Origin: Hamadaea tsunoensis DSM 44101
GTDB lineage: Bacteria; Actinomycetota; Actinomycetes; Mycobacteriales; Micromonosporaceae
DNA: 64,000 nucleotides
Reading direction: 5' to 3'
NCBI RefSeq assembly: GCF_000428945.1
Contig: NZ_AUAX01000034.1
Span: forward strand, 1 to 64,000
Below the pieces are notes generated by a model that ran no database searches, was not told where the DNA came from, and saw only the letters and a list, made by a program, of their open reading frames with translations. Made by a program: the position numbers and the translations under genes. Positions within the stretch are counted from its first letter, which is position 1; every line of letters starts with the position of its first letter. This document shows, one piece after another, positions 28,902-37,659 of the stretch.

Positions 28902-29609
28902 ATGCGGCAGCAGGCGGCGACAGTTCACAAACATGATCTCGTGGACACCACCGAGATGTACCTTCGCACCATCCTCGAGCTGGAAGAGGAAGGTGTTCCC
29001 CCGCTGCGCGCGCGTATCGCCGAGCGGCTGCACCAGAGCGGGCCGACCGTGAGCCAGACCGTCGCCCGGATGGAGCGCGACGGTCTGCTCAACATCGTGG
29101 AGAGCGACCGGCATCTGGAGCTGACCGAGGACGGCCGCGAGCACGCGGTCGCGGTCATGCGTAAGCACCGTCTCGCCGAACTGCTGCTGGTGAACGTGAT
29201 CGGCATGCCCTACGAGGAGGCCCACGAAGAGGCCTGCCGGTGGGAGCACGTCATGAGCGACACCGTCGAGAAGCGGGTCTACGAACTGCTGAACCGGCCG
29301 ACCCGCTCGCCCTACGGCAACCCGATTCCGGGCCTCTCCGCGCTCGACAGCGCGCCCCCGGCGGCCTCCAGCGACGCCGAGCGCAACCTTGCCTTCCCGG
29401 GGCTCACCGGATCGGTGATCGTGCGGCGGATCTGCGAGAGCGTGCAGACGGACGCGGAGGTTCTGCGCCAGTTGCACGCGGCCGGGGTCGACCCGGGCGC
29501 GACCGTCACCGTGGCCCAGGAGCGCGACGGCGTCACGATCGACCGCTCCGGCGAGCAGGTGCGCCTGCCCCGCGAGGTCGCCTCCCGCGTGTTCGTCACC
29601 GCCCGGTAG
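28902..29609 (+). CDS. ideR: IdeR/DtxR-type iron-dependent repressor
   Basis: A 235-aa protein whose N-terminal two-thirds closely follow mycobacterial IdeR: VDTTEMYLRTILELEEEGV, RIAERLHQSGPTVSQTVARMERDGL (recognition helix region), DRHLELTEDGR, AVMRKHRLAE, and EEACRWEHVMSDTVEKRV, which carries metal ligands. NPIPGL and a C-terminal SH3-like domain follow. With Fe(II) bound it should repress siderophore and iron-uptake genes. The ATG at 28902 was chosen because it begins 13 residues before the conserved VDTTEMYL. A strong terminator follows. Confidence 0.9.
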   Translation: MRQQAATVHKHDLVDTTEMYLRTILELEEEGVPPLRARIAERLHQSGPTVSQTVARMERDGLLNIVESDRHLELTEDGREHAVAVMRKHRLAELLLVNVIGMPYEEAHEEACRWEHVMSDTVEKRVYELLNRPTRSPYGNPIPGLSALDSAPPAASSDAERNLAFPGLTGSVIVRRICESVQTDAEVLRQLHAAGVDPGATVTVAQERDGVTIDRSGEQVRLPREVASRVFVTAR

Positions 29610-29622
29610 GGAAGCACACGTC

Positions 29623-29652
29623 AAAGCCCCGGGGATCATCCCCGGGGCTTTT
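29623..29652. terminator. Bidirectional hairpin terminator
   Basis: A perfect 13-bp stem (AAAGCCCCGGGGA / TCCCCGGGGCTTT) with a 3-nt loop lies between the convergent ideR and lipoprotein genes. T-runs flank both strands, so it should stop transcription from either side. Confidence 0.9.
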
Positions 29653-29657
29653 GTCCT

Positions 29658-30200
29658 TCACAGGCTTGACTTGTCCAGTTCCTTGGCGAGCGCGACCACC
29701 TTGGGCTCGGCCGCCGCCGGGTCGGCTCCGGCCGGGAGCGTCCAATGGACGATGAACAGCCGCGCGTCCCCCGTGAGCCAGCCGACCTCCAGGATCGGCC
29801 CCAGGTCGCCCTTGGCGGCCGTCGTCAGCAGGTACGCGGACCTGCCCACTCCCGCGACGGCCTTGGCCGCCTTCGGCTTGACGACGTCGCCGAAGACCGA
29901 GGTGTCGACCTTCGACGGCGTGACCGACACCGACACTTCCGGGTACGCGGCCTGCTCCGTGCGTACGACGCAGGTGTTGGTCTTGTTGTTCTTGGCCGCC
30001 GCGGCGACCGTGTAGTGGTCGCCGAGGACCTTGTCGAAGGTGGCGAAGTCGACGAGCTGGCACGCGCCGCCGGCGAGGGCGGCGGGCCGGACGGGCGGTT
30101 CCGGCGCGGGCGTGGGCGCGGGCAGGTCGGGACCGCAGCCGGTCACCGCGAGCAGCAGCACCGCCGCGACGGCGAGGGGTCCGAGGCGCACGCGGAGCAA
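29658..30200 (-). CDS. Putative lipoprotein
   Basis: A 180-aa protein with a signal peptide and lipobox (LGPLAVAAVLLLAVTGCG, Cys at the usual position), a Pro-rich spacer and a compact domain (GACQLVDFATFDKVLGDHYTVAA...NTCVVR) resembling the DUF3558-like lipoproteins of actinobacteria. It should be anchored to the outer face of the membrane. The start is TTG at 30200 or GTG at 30191; the GTG gives a tighter signal peptide. It lies 7 bp from the LLM oxidoreductase gene on the same strand, so it is probably the second gene of that transcript. Confidence 0.7.
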   Translation of the reverse strand: MLRVRLGPLAVAAVLLLAVTGCGPDLPAPTPAPEPPVRPAALAGGACQLVDFATFDKVLGDHYTVAAAAKNNKTNTCVVRTEQAAYPEVSVSVTPSKVDTSVFGDVVKPKAAKAVAGVGRSAYLLTTAAKGDLGPILEVGWLTGDARLFIVHWTLPAGADPAAAEPKVVALAKELDKSSL

Positions 30201-30207
30201 GGTAGCA

Positions 30208-31110
30208 CTACAACCGGCCTGGTGCGAAGGCGTCGAGTACCTCTCGGGCGACGGCCATCGACGCTTCGGGGTCGGCGGTGGGCGAGCCGATCTCCGGGTC
30301 GAAGTTGAGGTCGAAGAAGAACTCGGTGATGCCGATCTCCTCGACGACGGCGAGGTCCTCGCGGATCTGCTCGATGCTGCCGCTGAGCGGGGCGCGGTCG
30401 GCGGAGGCCGGGCGTACCTTCACGGCGCCGCGGCAGACCAGGCGCAGCGTCTCCGGGTCGCGGCCGACCTCCTCGGCGGCCTGCCGGACGGTCGCCACCC
30501 CGGTACGCAGCGCGTCCAGGTCGGCCCGGCTGGAGGAGACCCAGCCGTCGGCGATCCGCCCGGCGCGGCGCAGAGCGGCCGGGGCCGTGCCGCCGAGCAG
30601 GATCGGGATGCGCGCCTGCACCGGCTTGGGTTCGAAGGTCGTACGCGGAATCGAGTAGAAACGCCCCTCATGCTCGGGATGCTTCTCCGTCCACAGTGTA
30701 CGCAGAACCGAGACGTACTCGGCCGCACGAGGACCGCGTTCGGCCAGATTCGCGCCGGTGGCCTGGAATTCGTCGGCCGACCAGCCCACGCCGAGACCGG
30801 TGTCGAGCCGGCCGTTGGACAGGATGTCCAGGGTCGCGCACTGCTTGGCCAGCACGACCGGCGACACGAACGGCATGTTGACGATCGCCACGCCGAGCCG
30901 GATCCGCCACGTCGTGGCCGCGACGAACGCCAGCGGGACGATGCCGTCCAGCACGCTGCGGTACTGCGGCTCCAAGGTCTCGGCGGCGATCAGGCGCTGG
31001 AAGGTCCACAGGCTGTCGTAGCCGAGTTCCTCCGCGCGTACGGCGACCTGCTGGATGCGGTCCGGAGTCGCCCAGGTCCCGGAGACGGGCAGTCCCACGC
31101 CAAGCTTCAT
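30208..31110 (-). CDS. LLM-class F420-dependent oxidoreductase
   Basis: A 300-aa luciferase-like TIM-barrel enzyme: KLGVGLPVSGTWATPDRIQQVAVRAEELGYDSLW at the N-terminus (shortened family opening), LGVAIVNMPFVSPVVLAKQCATLDILSNGRL in the middle (shortened), LGVGWSADEFQATG and ILLGGTAPAALRRAGRIADGWV near the cofactor site. Actinobacterial members of this class use F420. The substrate is not evident. The ATG at 31110 is clear. The next gene upstream on the strand (lhgO) is 60 bp away. Confidence 0.85.
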   Translation of the reverse strand: MKLGVGLPVSGTWATPDRIQQVAVRAEELGYDSLWTFQRLIAAETLEPQYRSVLDGIVPLAFVAATTWRIRLGVAIVNMPFVSPVVLAKQCATLDILSNGRLDTGLGVGWSADEFQATGANLAERGPRAAEYVSVLRTLWTEKHPEHEGRFYSIPRTTFEPKPVQARIPILLGGTAPAALRRAGRIADGWVSSSRADLDALRTGVATVRQAAEEVGRDPETLRLVCRGAVKVRPASADRAPLSGSIEQIREDLAVVEEIGITEFFFDLNFDPEIGSPTADPEASMAVAREVLDAFAPGRL

Positions 31111-31170
31111 GAGCCTCAGCCTAAGCCCCTAGGGCCTGTCTCCCGGATCATCCGCGGCCCGTTGGCGGCC

Positions 31171-32349
31171 TCAGACGGAGACCATCTTCTCGACGATGTG
31201 CTGGGCGATCGCGAGCGAGCTGGTCGCCGCCGGCGAGGGCGCGTTCAGCACGTGGATCTGCCGGTCCGCCCGGACGATCAGGAAGTCGTCCACCAGGCGG
31301 CCGTCCGGCCGGATCGCCTGGGCGCGTACGCCGGCGCCGGCCGGTTCCAGGTCCGCGGCCGAGATCTCCGGCATCAGCTTCGCGACGCTCGCCGCGAACC
31401 TCTTGCGCGACAACGAACGCAGCACCTCCGCGGTGCCTTCGCGATAGTACGCGCGGGCCAGCCGCCGCAGGCCGGGATAGCGTACGGACTGGGCGAACTC
31501 GCGTACGTTCACCTTGCCCCAGGAGTAGCCCTCCCGGGCGAGGGCCAGCACGGCGTTGGGTCCGGCGTGCACGGTTCCGTCGATCATCCGGGTCAGGTGG
31601 ACGCCGAGGAACGGGAACCGGGGATCCGGGACGGGGTAGATCAACCCCTTCACCAGGTCCGTACGCCCCGCTTTCAGCTGCGCGTACTCCCCCCGGAACG
31701 GGATGATCTGGGCCGGCGGGTGCACCCCGGCGAGGACCGCGATGCGGTCGGCGTACAGGCCGGCGCAGTTGATGAGAACGTCGTAGCGCACGTCGCCGGC
31801 GGTGGTCTGGACGGTGTCGGCGGCGATGCCCGTGACCGCGGCGCCCAGCCTGACCTCGCCGCCGAGCTTGCGCACGTCCTCGGCCATCGCCACGGCGACC
31901 TGGCCGTAGTCGACGATGCCGGTGGACGGCACGTGCAGCGCGCCGACGCAGGCGACATGCGGTTCGATCTCGCGGGCCTCGTGCGGCGTGATGGAGCGGG
32001 CCGTGATGCCGTTGGCGCGCGCCCGTTCCTCCAACGTACGCAACGCCGTCAGCTGCGACTCGTCGGTGGCGACGATGAGCTTGCCGGTGATCAGGTAGTC
32101 GATCGAGTGCTCGTCGCAGAAGTCGATCATCATGTTGACGCCGGCCCGGCAGAGCTGGGCCTTGAGACTGCCCGGGGCGTAATACACCCCCGCGTGGAGA
32201 ACGCCGGAATTGTGGCCGGTCTGATGGGCGCCCGGGCGGGCCTCCTTCTCGACGACCGTCACCTCGGCCCCGGTCGAGGGGTCCAACAGCAGCCTGCGGG
32301 CGACGGCCAAGCCGACGATGCCCGCCCCGATCACCACGTACCGCGTCAC
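31171..32349 (-). CDS. lhgO: L-2-hydroxyglutarate oxidase/dehydrogenase
   Basis: A 392-aa FAD-dependent oxidoreductase. The N-terminal GxGxxG (VVIGAGIVGLAVARRL) binds FAD. HNSGVLHAGVYY is the hallmark of the LhgO/L2HGDH family, and LINCAGLYADRIA and IPFRGEYAQL follow as usual. It oxidises L-2-hydroxyglutarate to 2-oxoglutarate, passing electrons to the membrane quinone pool in Escherichia coli. The GTG at 32349 begins 3 residues before the FAD motif. It is divergent from the VOC gene (85 bp). Confidence 0.88.
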   Translation of the reverse strand: MTRYVVIGAGIVGLAVARRLLLDPSTGAEVTVVEKEARPGAHQTGHNSGVLHAGVYYAPGSLKAQLCRAGVNMMIDFCDEHSIDYLITGKLIVATDESQLTALRTLEERARANGITARSITPHEAREIEPHVACVGALHVPSTGIVDYGQVAVAMAEDVRKLGGEVRLGAAVTGIAADTVQTTAGDVRYDVLINCAGLYADRIAVLAGVHPPAQIIPFRGEYAQLKAGRTDLVKGLIYPVPDPRFPFLGVHLTRMIDGTVHAGPNAVLALAREGYSWGKVNVREFAQSVRYPGLRRLARAYYREGTAEVLRSLSRKRFAASVAKLMPEISAADLEPAGAGVRAQAIRPDGRLVDDFLIVRADRQIHVLNAPSPAATSSLAIAQHIVEKMVSV

Positions 32350-32434
32350 CGTGGCAATATACGGCCCCGCCCCGGCCGGACCAACTGTCACGAACCCGTC
32401 AGATCCGCAGGCCAGACCTCCTACGCTGACACTC

Positions 32435-32815
32435 ATGAGTGGAGAAGTGGTGCACTTCGAGGTGCCGGCCGAGGACATCACCCGGGCCCGCGCCTTCTAC
32501 GGCGAGGCCTTCGGCTGGAAGTTCGACGAGTATCCGCAGATGGACTACACGCTCGTCACGACCACACCCAGCGGCGACAAGGGTCCGATCGAACCGGGCG
32601 CGATCAACGGCGGCATGGTGTCGCGGGAGGGTCCGTTCGCCGGCCCGCTCATCACGATCAGGGTCGACTCCATCGCCAGCTCACTGGAGACGATCGGACG
32701 GCTCGGCGGCTCGACCGTCGTCGAGCGCCAGGCCGTGGGCGACATGGGATTCACCGCGTACTTCCGGGACACCGAGGGGAACCTCACGTGCCTCTGGGAA
32801 GACGCCGGGCACTAA
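32435..32815 (+). CDS. VOC (glyoxalase/bleomycin-resistance fold) protein
   Basis: A 126-aa single VOC module: VVHFEVPAEDITRARAFYGEAFGWKF at the first metal-ligand strand (shortened) and FTAYFRDTEGNLTCLWE at the last, matching small VOC proteins annotated as glyoxalase-like. The fold usually binds a metal, but the substrate is not predictable. The ATG at 32435 lacks a strong ribosome site. Its stop overlaps the convergent DUF5522 gene by 4 bp. Confidence 0.8.
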   Translation: MSGEVVHFEVPAEDITRARAFYGEAFGWKFDEYPQMDYTLVTTTPSGDKGPIEPGAINGGMVSREGPFAGPLITIRVDSIASSLETIGRLGGSTVVERQAVGDMGFTAYFRDTEGNLTCLWEDAGH

Positions 32816-33045
32816 TCCTCATAGGGGCAGTGGCGGCACCCGCGGCCGCAGCACGTTCCGCGCCGGGCCAGGAAACCCGCGGACAGCACGAACAGGCCGG
32901 TGTCGGGGTCGGCGTACCCGGCCTCGTCCCGGTCCAGCGCCGCGCGGTGCCGCGCCAGGATCTCCGCCCGCCGCGGATGATCGAGCGCAAGCCGCCCCGG
33001 GTGCGGTTCGTCGAGCCGCCGGCCCGCGAGCGGCTTGCGCTCCAT
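32812..33045 (-). CDS. DUF5522 small cysteine-rich protein
   Basis: A 77-aa protein ending in a tight cysteine cluster, CCGRGCRHCPYED, after a conserved body (LDHPRRAEILARHRAALDRDEAGYADPDTGLFVLS, shortened). This is the DUF5522 pattern; homologues are fused to or sit near ferredoxin-like proteins. The cluster CxxxCxxC could bind a metal or an iron-sulfur centre. The ATG at 33045 is 2 bp downstream of the EamA transporter stop, so it is co-transcribed with it. Confidence 0.8.
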   Translation of the reverse strand: MERKPLAGRRLDEPHPGRLALDHPRRAEILARHRAALDRDEAGYADPDTGLFVLSAGFLARRGTCCGRGCRHCPYED

Positions 33046-33047
33046 GC

Positions 33048-33941
33048 TCAGTCCTTCCCTATGGCGAACACCGCGCCCAGCATCAGCGCCGCTCCCACGA
33101 CCGCCGTCCACGCCAGGCGCTCATGCAGCAGCGCCACCGCGAGCGCCAGCGCGCTCACCGGCTCCACCAGCACGATCACCGACGCCAACGTCGCCGGCAC
33201 CGCCTTCAGTCCCACGAAGAAGAGGGCGTACGCGAGAGCGGTCGGCACGGCACCGAGGAAGAGTAGCCAGCCGACCGTCGCCGGCAGATGCGCCCTCGGC
33301 ACGATGCCCTCGACCGCGGCCAACGGCAGCAGGCACACGGTCGCCACATAGAAGGCCGCCAGCGTCCCGCCGAGCTCGTCGGCGACACTCTCCTTGCGTG
33401 CCCGGGTGACCAGCGTGACGAGGGCGTACCCGGCCGCCGACAGCAGCGCGAGGCCGACCCCGAGCACAGGATGGGGCCCGACCGCGCCGGGGCGGCCGAC
33501 CAGCAGAACCAGGCCCGCCACGGCCACCCCGATCGCCACCCCCGTACGCGTCCGCAGCCGCTCGCGCAGGAACACCGAACTGCCGAGCGCCACCATGACG
33601 GGGCATGCGCCCAGAGTCGCGACCGTCCCGACGGACACCCCGGCCTGGGCGATGGCACCGTAATAAGCACTCTGGTAGACGCCCACGCCGAGGCCGACCA
33701 CGATCGTCGGCCAGTCGAGCTTCATGGCCATGGGCTTGCGGCGTACCGCCTGGACGCCGGCGAGGACCACGACGCCGAAGGCCGCCCGCCAGAAGGACAC
33801 CGCCAGCGGACCCAGCCCGCTGGACTTGTAGAGGACGGCGGCCACGATGCCGCCCACGCCCCACGCGACGGCGGCCACCGTCACGAAGAAGACGCCCATC
33901 CTGAATCCGCCGCGCTGAAGGGCGGCGGTCTGCGTACTCAT
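33048..33941 (-). CDS. EamA/DMT-family transporter
   Basis: A 297-aa protein of ten hydrophobic segments in two EamA repeats, for example GVFFVTVAAVAWGVGGIVAAV at the start of the first and LGVGLALLSAAGYALVTLVTR at the start of the second. The conserved EPVSALALAVALLHE ending is typical of drug/metabolite exporters. The ATG at 33941 has GGAG seven bases upstream; a GTG at 33944 is less well placed. Substrate unknown. The DUF5522 gene follows directly. Confidence 0.85.
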   Translation of the reverse strand: MSTQTAALQRGGFRMGVFFVTVAAVAWGVGGIVAAVLYKSSGLGPLAVSFWRAAFGVVVLAGVQAVRRKPMAMKLDWPTIVVGLGVGVYQSAYYGAIAQAGVSVGTVATLGACPVMVALGSSVFLRERLRTRTGVAIGVAVAGLVLLVGRPGAVGPHPVLGVGLALLSAAGYALVTLVTRARKESVADELGGTLAAFYVATVCLLPLAAVEGIVPRAHLPATVGWLLFLGAVPTALAYALFFVGLKAVPATLASVIVLVEPVSALALAVALLHERLAWTAVVGAALMLGAVFAIGKD

Positions 33942-34145
33942 CACTTATCTCCACAATGGAATGCCGTCAGGACCGCGTATTCGCAGGCGACGACAAACCA
34001 CCCGGCCGTATCAGCCGGGTAGGAGACGGGTGCCGCCCGCGCTCAGCGAACCGGCGGCGAAATGATGGTACGAGCCATGCCGAACACTCTAGGCGGCCTC
34101 GGTGCGCGGACTCAAACTCAAGATCAAAGTCATCAAGATTATTGT

Positions 34146-34679
34146 GTCCCGGGTTCGTCGATCTCACCTCCGCCCAGCCGCCCCCAGGTTCGCCTTTGTC
34201 CCGACTGTCCGATCCAAGGCCTCGATGCTCGTCCGGGGTGGCGATCGAATGCGGCTGCGATGTCATTTCGAGAGTGTCCGATTCGGAGCCCGCTGGCACC
34301 GGGACAGATCTTGACGGATGCACCGACAACATCGAAAGCAGTCGGGATGTAGTTCCGGGCGGAACGCCTTGATCGAATGCGGGTCGCATGCGGGAATGGC
34401 CGCAAGGCCGCAGCTGAGCCGCATTCGATCAAGGGGAAACCCCGGAAACGACAGCTCAACCGCAATCGATCACCACCCCGGCCGACCAGCACCGCCCCTA
34501 TATAGGCCAGTCGAGACAAAGCCAGCAGGCATAAGGAAACGAAGGGGTGCAAGCGCAACAGATCCGCGGTGAAGGATGCTTCGCCCCACTGTGCTGGCAG
34601 TGGAGGCCTCGGAGCGCAGCGGAGAGGCCGGAGCGGTCTCCCGCGCGAGGAGCGGAGGTGAGATCGACGAACCCGGGAC
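34146..34679. repeat. Composite repeat B, copy 2, with 28-bp terminal inverted repeats
   Basis: This 534-bp non-coding element fills most of the 825-bp gene-free stretch 33942-34766. It is bounded by perfect 28-bp inverted repeats (34146-34173 and 34652-34679, beginning GTCCCGGGTTCGTCGATCTC). The right end continues into the shared 106-bp arm seen at 5301 and 63296. Inside lies an inner inverted pair, CTTTGTCCCGACTGTCC near 34193 and GGCCAGTCGAGACAAAG near 34504. Within that are two nested pairs, GGTGGCGATCGAATGCGG with CCGCAATCGATCACCACC and CCTTGATCGAATGCGG with CCGCATTCGATCAAGG. AT-rich GATCTTGA-type tracts flank both ends. No transposase frame is present. Confidence 0.85.
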
Positions 34680-34719
34680 AAAGGGATCTTGATCTTGATC
34701 TTGAAGTTCTTGAGCTGAA

Positions 34720-34752
34720 TGAAAGAAGGGGGCCGGCTGACGCCGACCCCCT
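34720..34752 (-). terminator. Rho-independent terminator of nrdJ
   Basis: On the minus strand an 11-bp stem with one mismatch (AGGGGGTCGGC / GCCGGCCCCCT) and a GTCA-type 4-nt loop is followed by TTCTTTCATT. It starts 15 bp after the nrdJ stop and lies outside the composite repeat. Confidence 0.85.
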
Positions 34753-34766
34753 GTGCAACAAGACTC

Positions 34767-37562
34767 TCAGCTGCAGCCGCTGGTGGATCCGCAGCCTTCG
34801 CAGACGTAGCAGCTGCCCGCCGGCCGCATCTTCGTGCCGCAGGTGAAGCAGAGCGGCGCGTCCGCCGACGTCCCGAGCACCACTTCGAGCAGCTCGGTCG
34901 AGGACCCGACGCTCTTGGGCGCGGCAACCGTCTCCGGAGCCTTCACCACGGGCTTCTCGGCCGGAGCCGGCGCCTCGTACGCGACGCCCTCCTCCTCGGC
35001 CCGCAGCTGCGCGGCCCGCTCGGCGGCGGTGAAGATGCCGATCTCGGCGCGGCGCTCGTAGGGCAGGAAGTCCAGTGCGAGGCGGCGGAAGATGTAGTCC
35101 ATGACCGAGTTGGCGATCCGGATGTCCGGGTCGTCGGTCATGCCCGCCGGCTCGAAGCGCATGTTGGTGAACTTGCTGACATACGTCTCGAGCGGTACGC
35201 CGTACTGCAGGCCGATCGAGATGGCCACGGAGAACGCGTCCATGACGCCGGCGAGGGTCGAGCCCTGCTTGGACATCTTGAGGAAGACCTCGCCGAGGCC
35301 GTCGTCCGGGTAGGACGAGGCGGTGAGGTAGCCCTCGGCGTCGCCGACCGCGAAGGAGACCGTCTGCGACGGGCGCTTCTTCGGCAGGCGCTTGCGGACC
35401 GGGCGGTACTCGACGACCTTCTCGACGACCGGCGCGGGCGCGGTGGCGGCCTCGGCCTTGTCGGCCTTGTCGGCGGCCTTCTTGCCGACCGAGAGCGGCT
35501 GGCCGACCTTGCAGTTGTCGCGGTAGATCGCGAGCGCCTTGAGGCCGAGCTTCCAGCCGTCGTAGTACATCCGCTCGACGTCCTCGACCGTCGCCGACTC
35601 CGGCATGTTGACGGTCTTGGAGATCGCGCCGGAGATGAACGGCTGGATGGCCGCCATCATCAGCACGTGGCCCATCGGGGAGATGGCCCGCTCGCCCATG
35701 GCGCAGTCGAAGACCGACAGGTGCTCGGCCTTGAGGCCGGGCGCGTCCACGACGTGGCCGTGCTGGCCGATGTACTCGACGATCGCCTCGACCTGCTCCT
35801 CCTGGTAGCCCAGGGAGCGCAGGGCGCGCGGCACGGTCTGGTTGACGATCTGCATCGAGCCGCCGCCGACCAGCTTCTTGAACTTGACCAGCGCCAGGTC
35901 CGGCTCCACGCCGGTCGTGTCGCAGTCCATCATGAAGCCGATGGTGCCGGTCGGGGCGAGGACGCTGGCCTGCGAGTTACGCCAGCCCTGCTTCTCGCCG
36001 ATCTTGTTGCCGAGCTGCCACTGCTTCACGGCCTCCTTGGCGACTGCCTGGGCCACCTTGCCGACCGGCTTGATCTCGTCGGCCGCCGCCGCGTGCTTGC
36101 GCATGACGCGCTGGTGCGGCTCGGCGTTGCGGGCGTAGCCGTCGTACGGGCCGACGACGCCGGCCAGCTCGGCGGAGCGCCGGTACGCCGCACCCGTCAT
36201 CAGCGCGGTGATCGCCGCGGCGACCGAGCGGCCGCCGTCCGAGTCGTAGGGCAGGCCGGAGGCCATGAGCAGGGCGCCGAGGTTGGCGTACCCGATGCCG
36301 AGCTGGCGGTAGGCCCGCGTGTTCTCGGTGATCTTCTTGGTCGGGAAGTCGGCGAAGCAGATCGAGATGTCCATCGCGGTGATCACGAACTCGACCGACT
36401 TGACGAACTTCTCGATGTCGAAGGCGCCGTCCTTCTGCAGGAACTTCATCAGGTTGAGCGAGGCCAGGTTGCACGAGGTGTCGTCCAGGTGCATGTACTC
36501 CGAGCACGGGTTGCTCGCCGTGATCCGGCCGGTCTCCGCGCAGGTGTGCCAGTCGTTGATCACACCGTCGTACTGGATGCCGGGATCGGCGCACTCCCAG
36601 GCGGCCTGGGCCAGCTTGCGGAACAGCGTCTTGGCGTCGACGGTGTCGATCACACGGCCGTCCAGCCGTCCGATGAGGTCGAACGACTTGCCCTCCTCGT
36701 ACGCGCGCATGAACTCGTCGTTGACGCGTACGGAGTTGTTGGCGTTCTGGTACTGGACGCTGATGATGTCGGAGCCGCCGAGGTCCATGTCGAACCCGGC
36801 GTCGCGCAGCGCACGGATCTTGTCTTCCTCGCGCGCCTTGGTCGCGATGAAGTCCTCCACGTCCGGGTGGTCGACGTCGAGGATGACCATCTTCGCCGCG
36901 CGCCGGGTGGCGCCGCCGCTCTTGATGGTTCCCGCCGAGGCGTCGGCGCCGCGCATGAAGCTCACCGGGCCGGAGGCGGTGCCGCCGGACGACAGGAGCT
37001 CACGGCTGGCGCGGATGCGCGACAGGTTGATGCCGGAGCCGGAGCCGCCCTTGAAGATCAGCCCCTCCTCCTTGTACCAGTCCATGATGGAGTCGACCGA
37101 GTCGTCGACCGACAGGATGAAGCACGCGGAGACCTGCTGCGGGCTGCTGGTGCCGACGTTGAACCAGACCGGCGAGTTGAAGCTGAAGATCTGGTGCAGC
37201 AGCATCCAGGTCAGCTCGTGCTCGAAGACCTCGGCGTCGGCGGCGGTCGCGAAGTAGGAGTGCTCCTCGCCGGCCTTGCGGTAGGTCTGCACCACGCGGT
37301 CGATCAGCTGGCGCAGGCTCCACTCGCGCTCGGGCGTGCCGACGGCGCCCCGGAAGTACTTGGTGGTGACGATGTTGGTGGCGTTGATGGTCCACGAATC
37401 GGGGAACTCCACGCCGCGCTGCTCGAAGTTGATCGAGCCGTCCCGCCAGTTCGTCATCACGACGTCGCGGCGCTCCCACGCGACCTCGTCGTACGGGTGG
37501 ACCCCCGGGGTCGTCCAGACCCGCTCCACCTTCAACCCCGCCGTGCGCGTACGTCCCGCCAT
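34767..37562 (-). CDS. nrdJ: Vitamin B12-dependent ribonucleotide reductase (class II)
   Basis: A 931-aa class II reductase that makes deoxynucleotides using adenosylcobalamin. Visible features are FNSPVWFNVG and SACFILSVDDS near the substrate and active-site cysteines, GGSGSGINLSRIR, NPCSEYMHLDDTSCNLASLNL (shortened) and LAPTGTIGFMMDCDTTGVEPD. The C-terminal zinc ribbon CFTCGTKMRPAGSCYVCEGCGS carries redox and metal cysteines. Length and order match actinobacterial NrdJ. It follows nrdR (97 bp) in an nrdRJ operon like that of Streptomyces and ends in its own terminator. Confidence 0.95.
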   Translation of the reverse strand: MAGRTRTAGLKVERVWTTPGVHPYDEVAWERRDVVMTNWRDGSINFEQRGVEFPDSWTINATNIVTTKYFRGAVGTPEREWSLRQLIDRVVQTYRKAGEEHSYFATAADAEVFEHELTWMLLHQIFSFNSPVWFNVGTSSPQQVSACFILSVDDSVDSIMDWYKEEGLIFKGGSGSGINLSRIRASRELLSSGGTASGPVSFMRGADASAGTIKSGGATRRAAKMVILDVDHPDVEDFIATKAREEDKIRALRDAGFDMDLGGSDIISVQYQNANNSVRVNDEFMRAYEEGKSFDLIGRLDGRVIDTVDAKTLFRKLAQAAWECADPGIQYDGVINDWHTCAETGRITASNPCSEYMHLDDTSCNLASLNLMKFLQKDGAFDIEKFVKSVEFVITAMDISICFADFPTKKITENTRAYRQLGIGYANLGALLMASGLPYDSDGGRSVAAAITALMTGAAYRRSAELAGVVGPYDGYARNAEPHQRVMRKHAAAADEIKPVGKVAQAVAKEAVKQWQLGNKIGEKQGWRNSQASVLAPTGTIGFMMDCDTTGVEPDLALVKFKKLVGGGSMQIVNQTVPRALRSLGYQEEQVEAIVEYIGQHGHVVDAPGLKAEHLSVFDCAMGERAISPMGHVLMMAAIQPFISGAISKTVNMPESATVEDVERMYYDGWKLGLKALAIYRDNCKVGQPLSVGKKAADKADKAEAATAPAPVVEKVVEYRPVRKRLPKKRPSQTVSFAVGDAEGYLTASSYPDDGLGEVFLKMSKQGSTLAGVMDAFSVAISIGLQYGVPLETYVSKFTNMRFEPAGMTDDPDIRIANSVMDYIFRRLALDFLPYERRAEIGIFTAAERAAQLRAEEEGVAYEAPAPAEKPVVKAPETVAAPKSVGSSTELLEVVLGTSADAPLCFTCGTKMRPAGSCYVCEGCGSTSGCS

Positions 37563-37659
37563 GCTCAGGCCCCCTCCGGCATCATTCTGATCAACAAACG
37601 AACGGTGGTGCTTATTCGCTGCGCCAAGCCTTCCGGCTGCGCCATATGTCCGGTACGCC

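Noticed and set aside
30031-33351. A 1,106-codon open frame on the plus strand, and similar long frames at 34719-37943 and 47466-50762
   Set aside because: They are antisense to the lhgO/LLM, nrdJ and miaB/gltA genes, read as Arg/Gly/Ala/Asp-rich low-complexity protein and have no family motifs. Long antisense frames are usual at this GC content.
34146-34173. GGTTCGTCGATCTC in the composite-repeat arm looked like a tRNA T-loop
   Set aside because: No acceptor, D or anticodon stem can be folded around it, and the same sequence occurs in all four elements.
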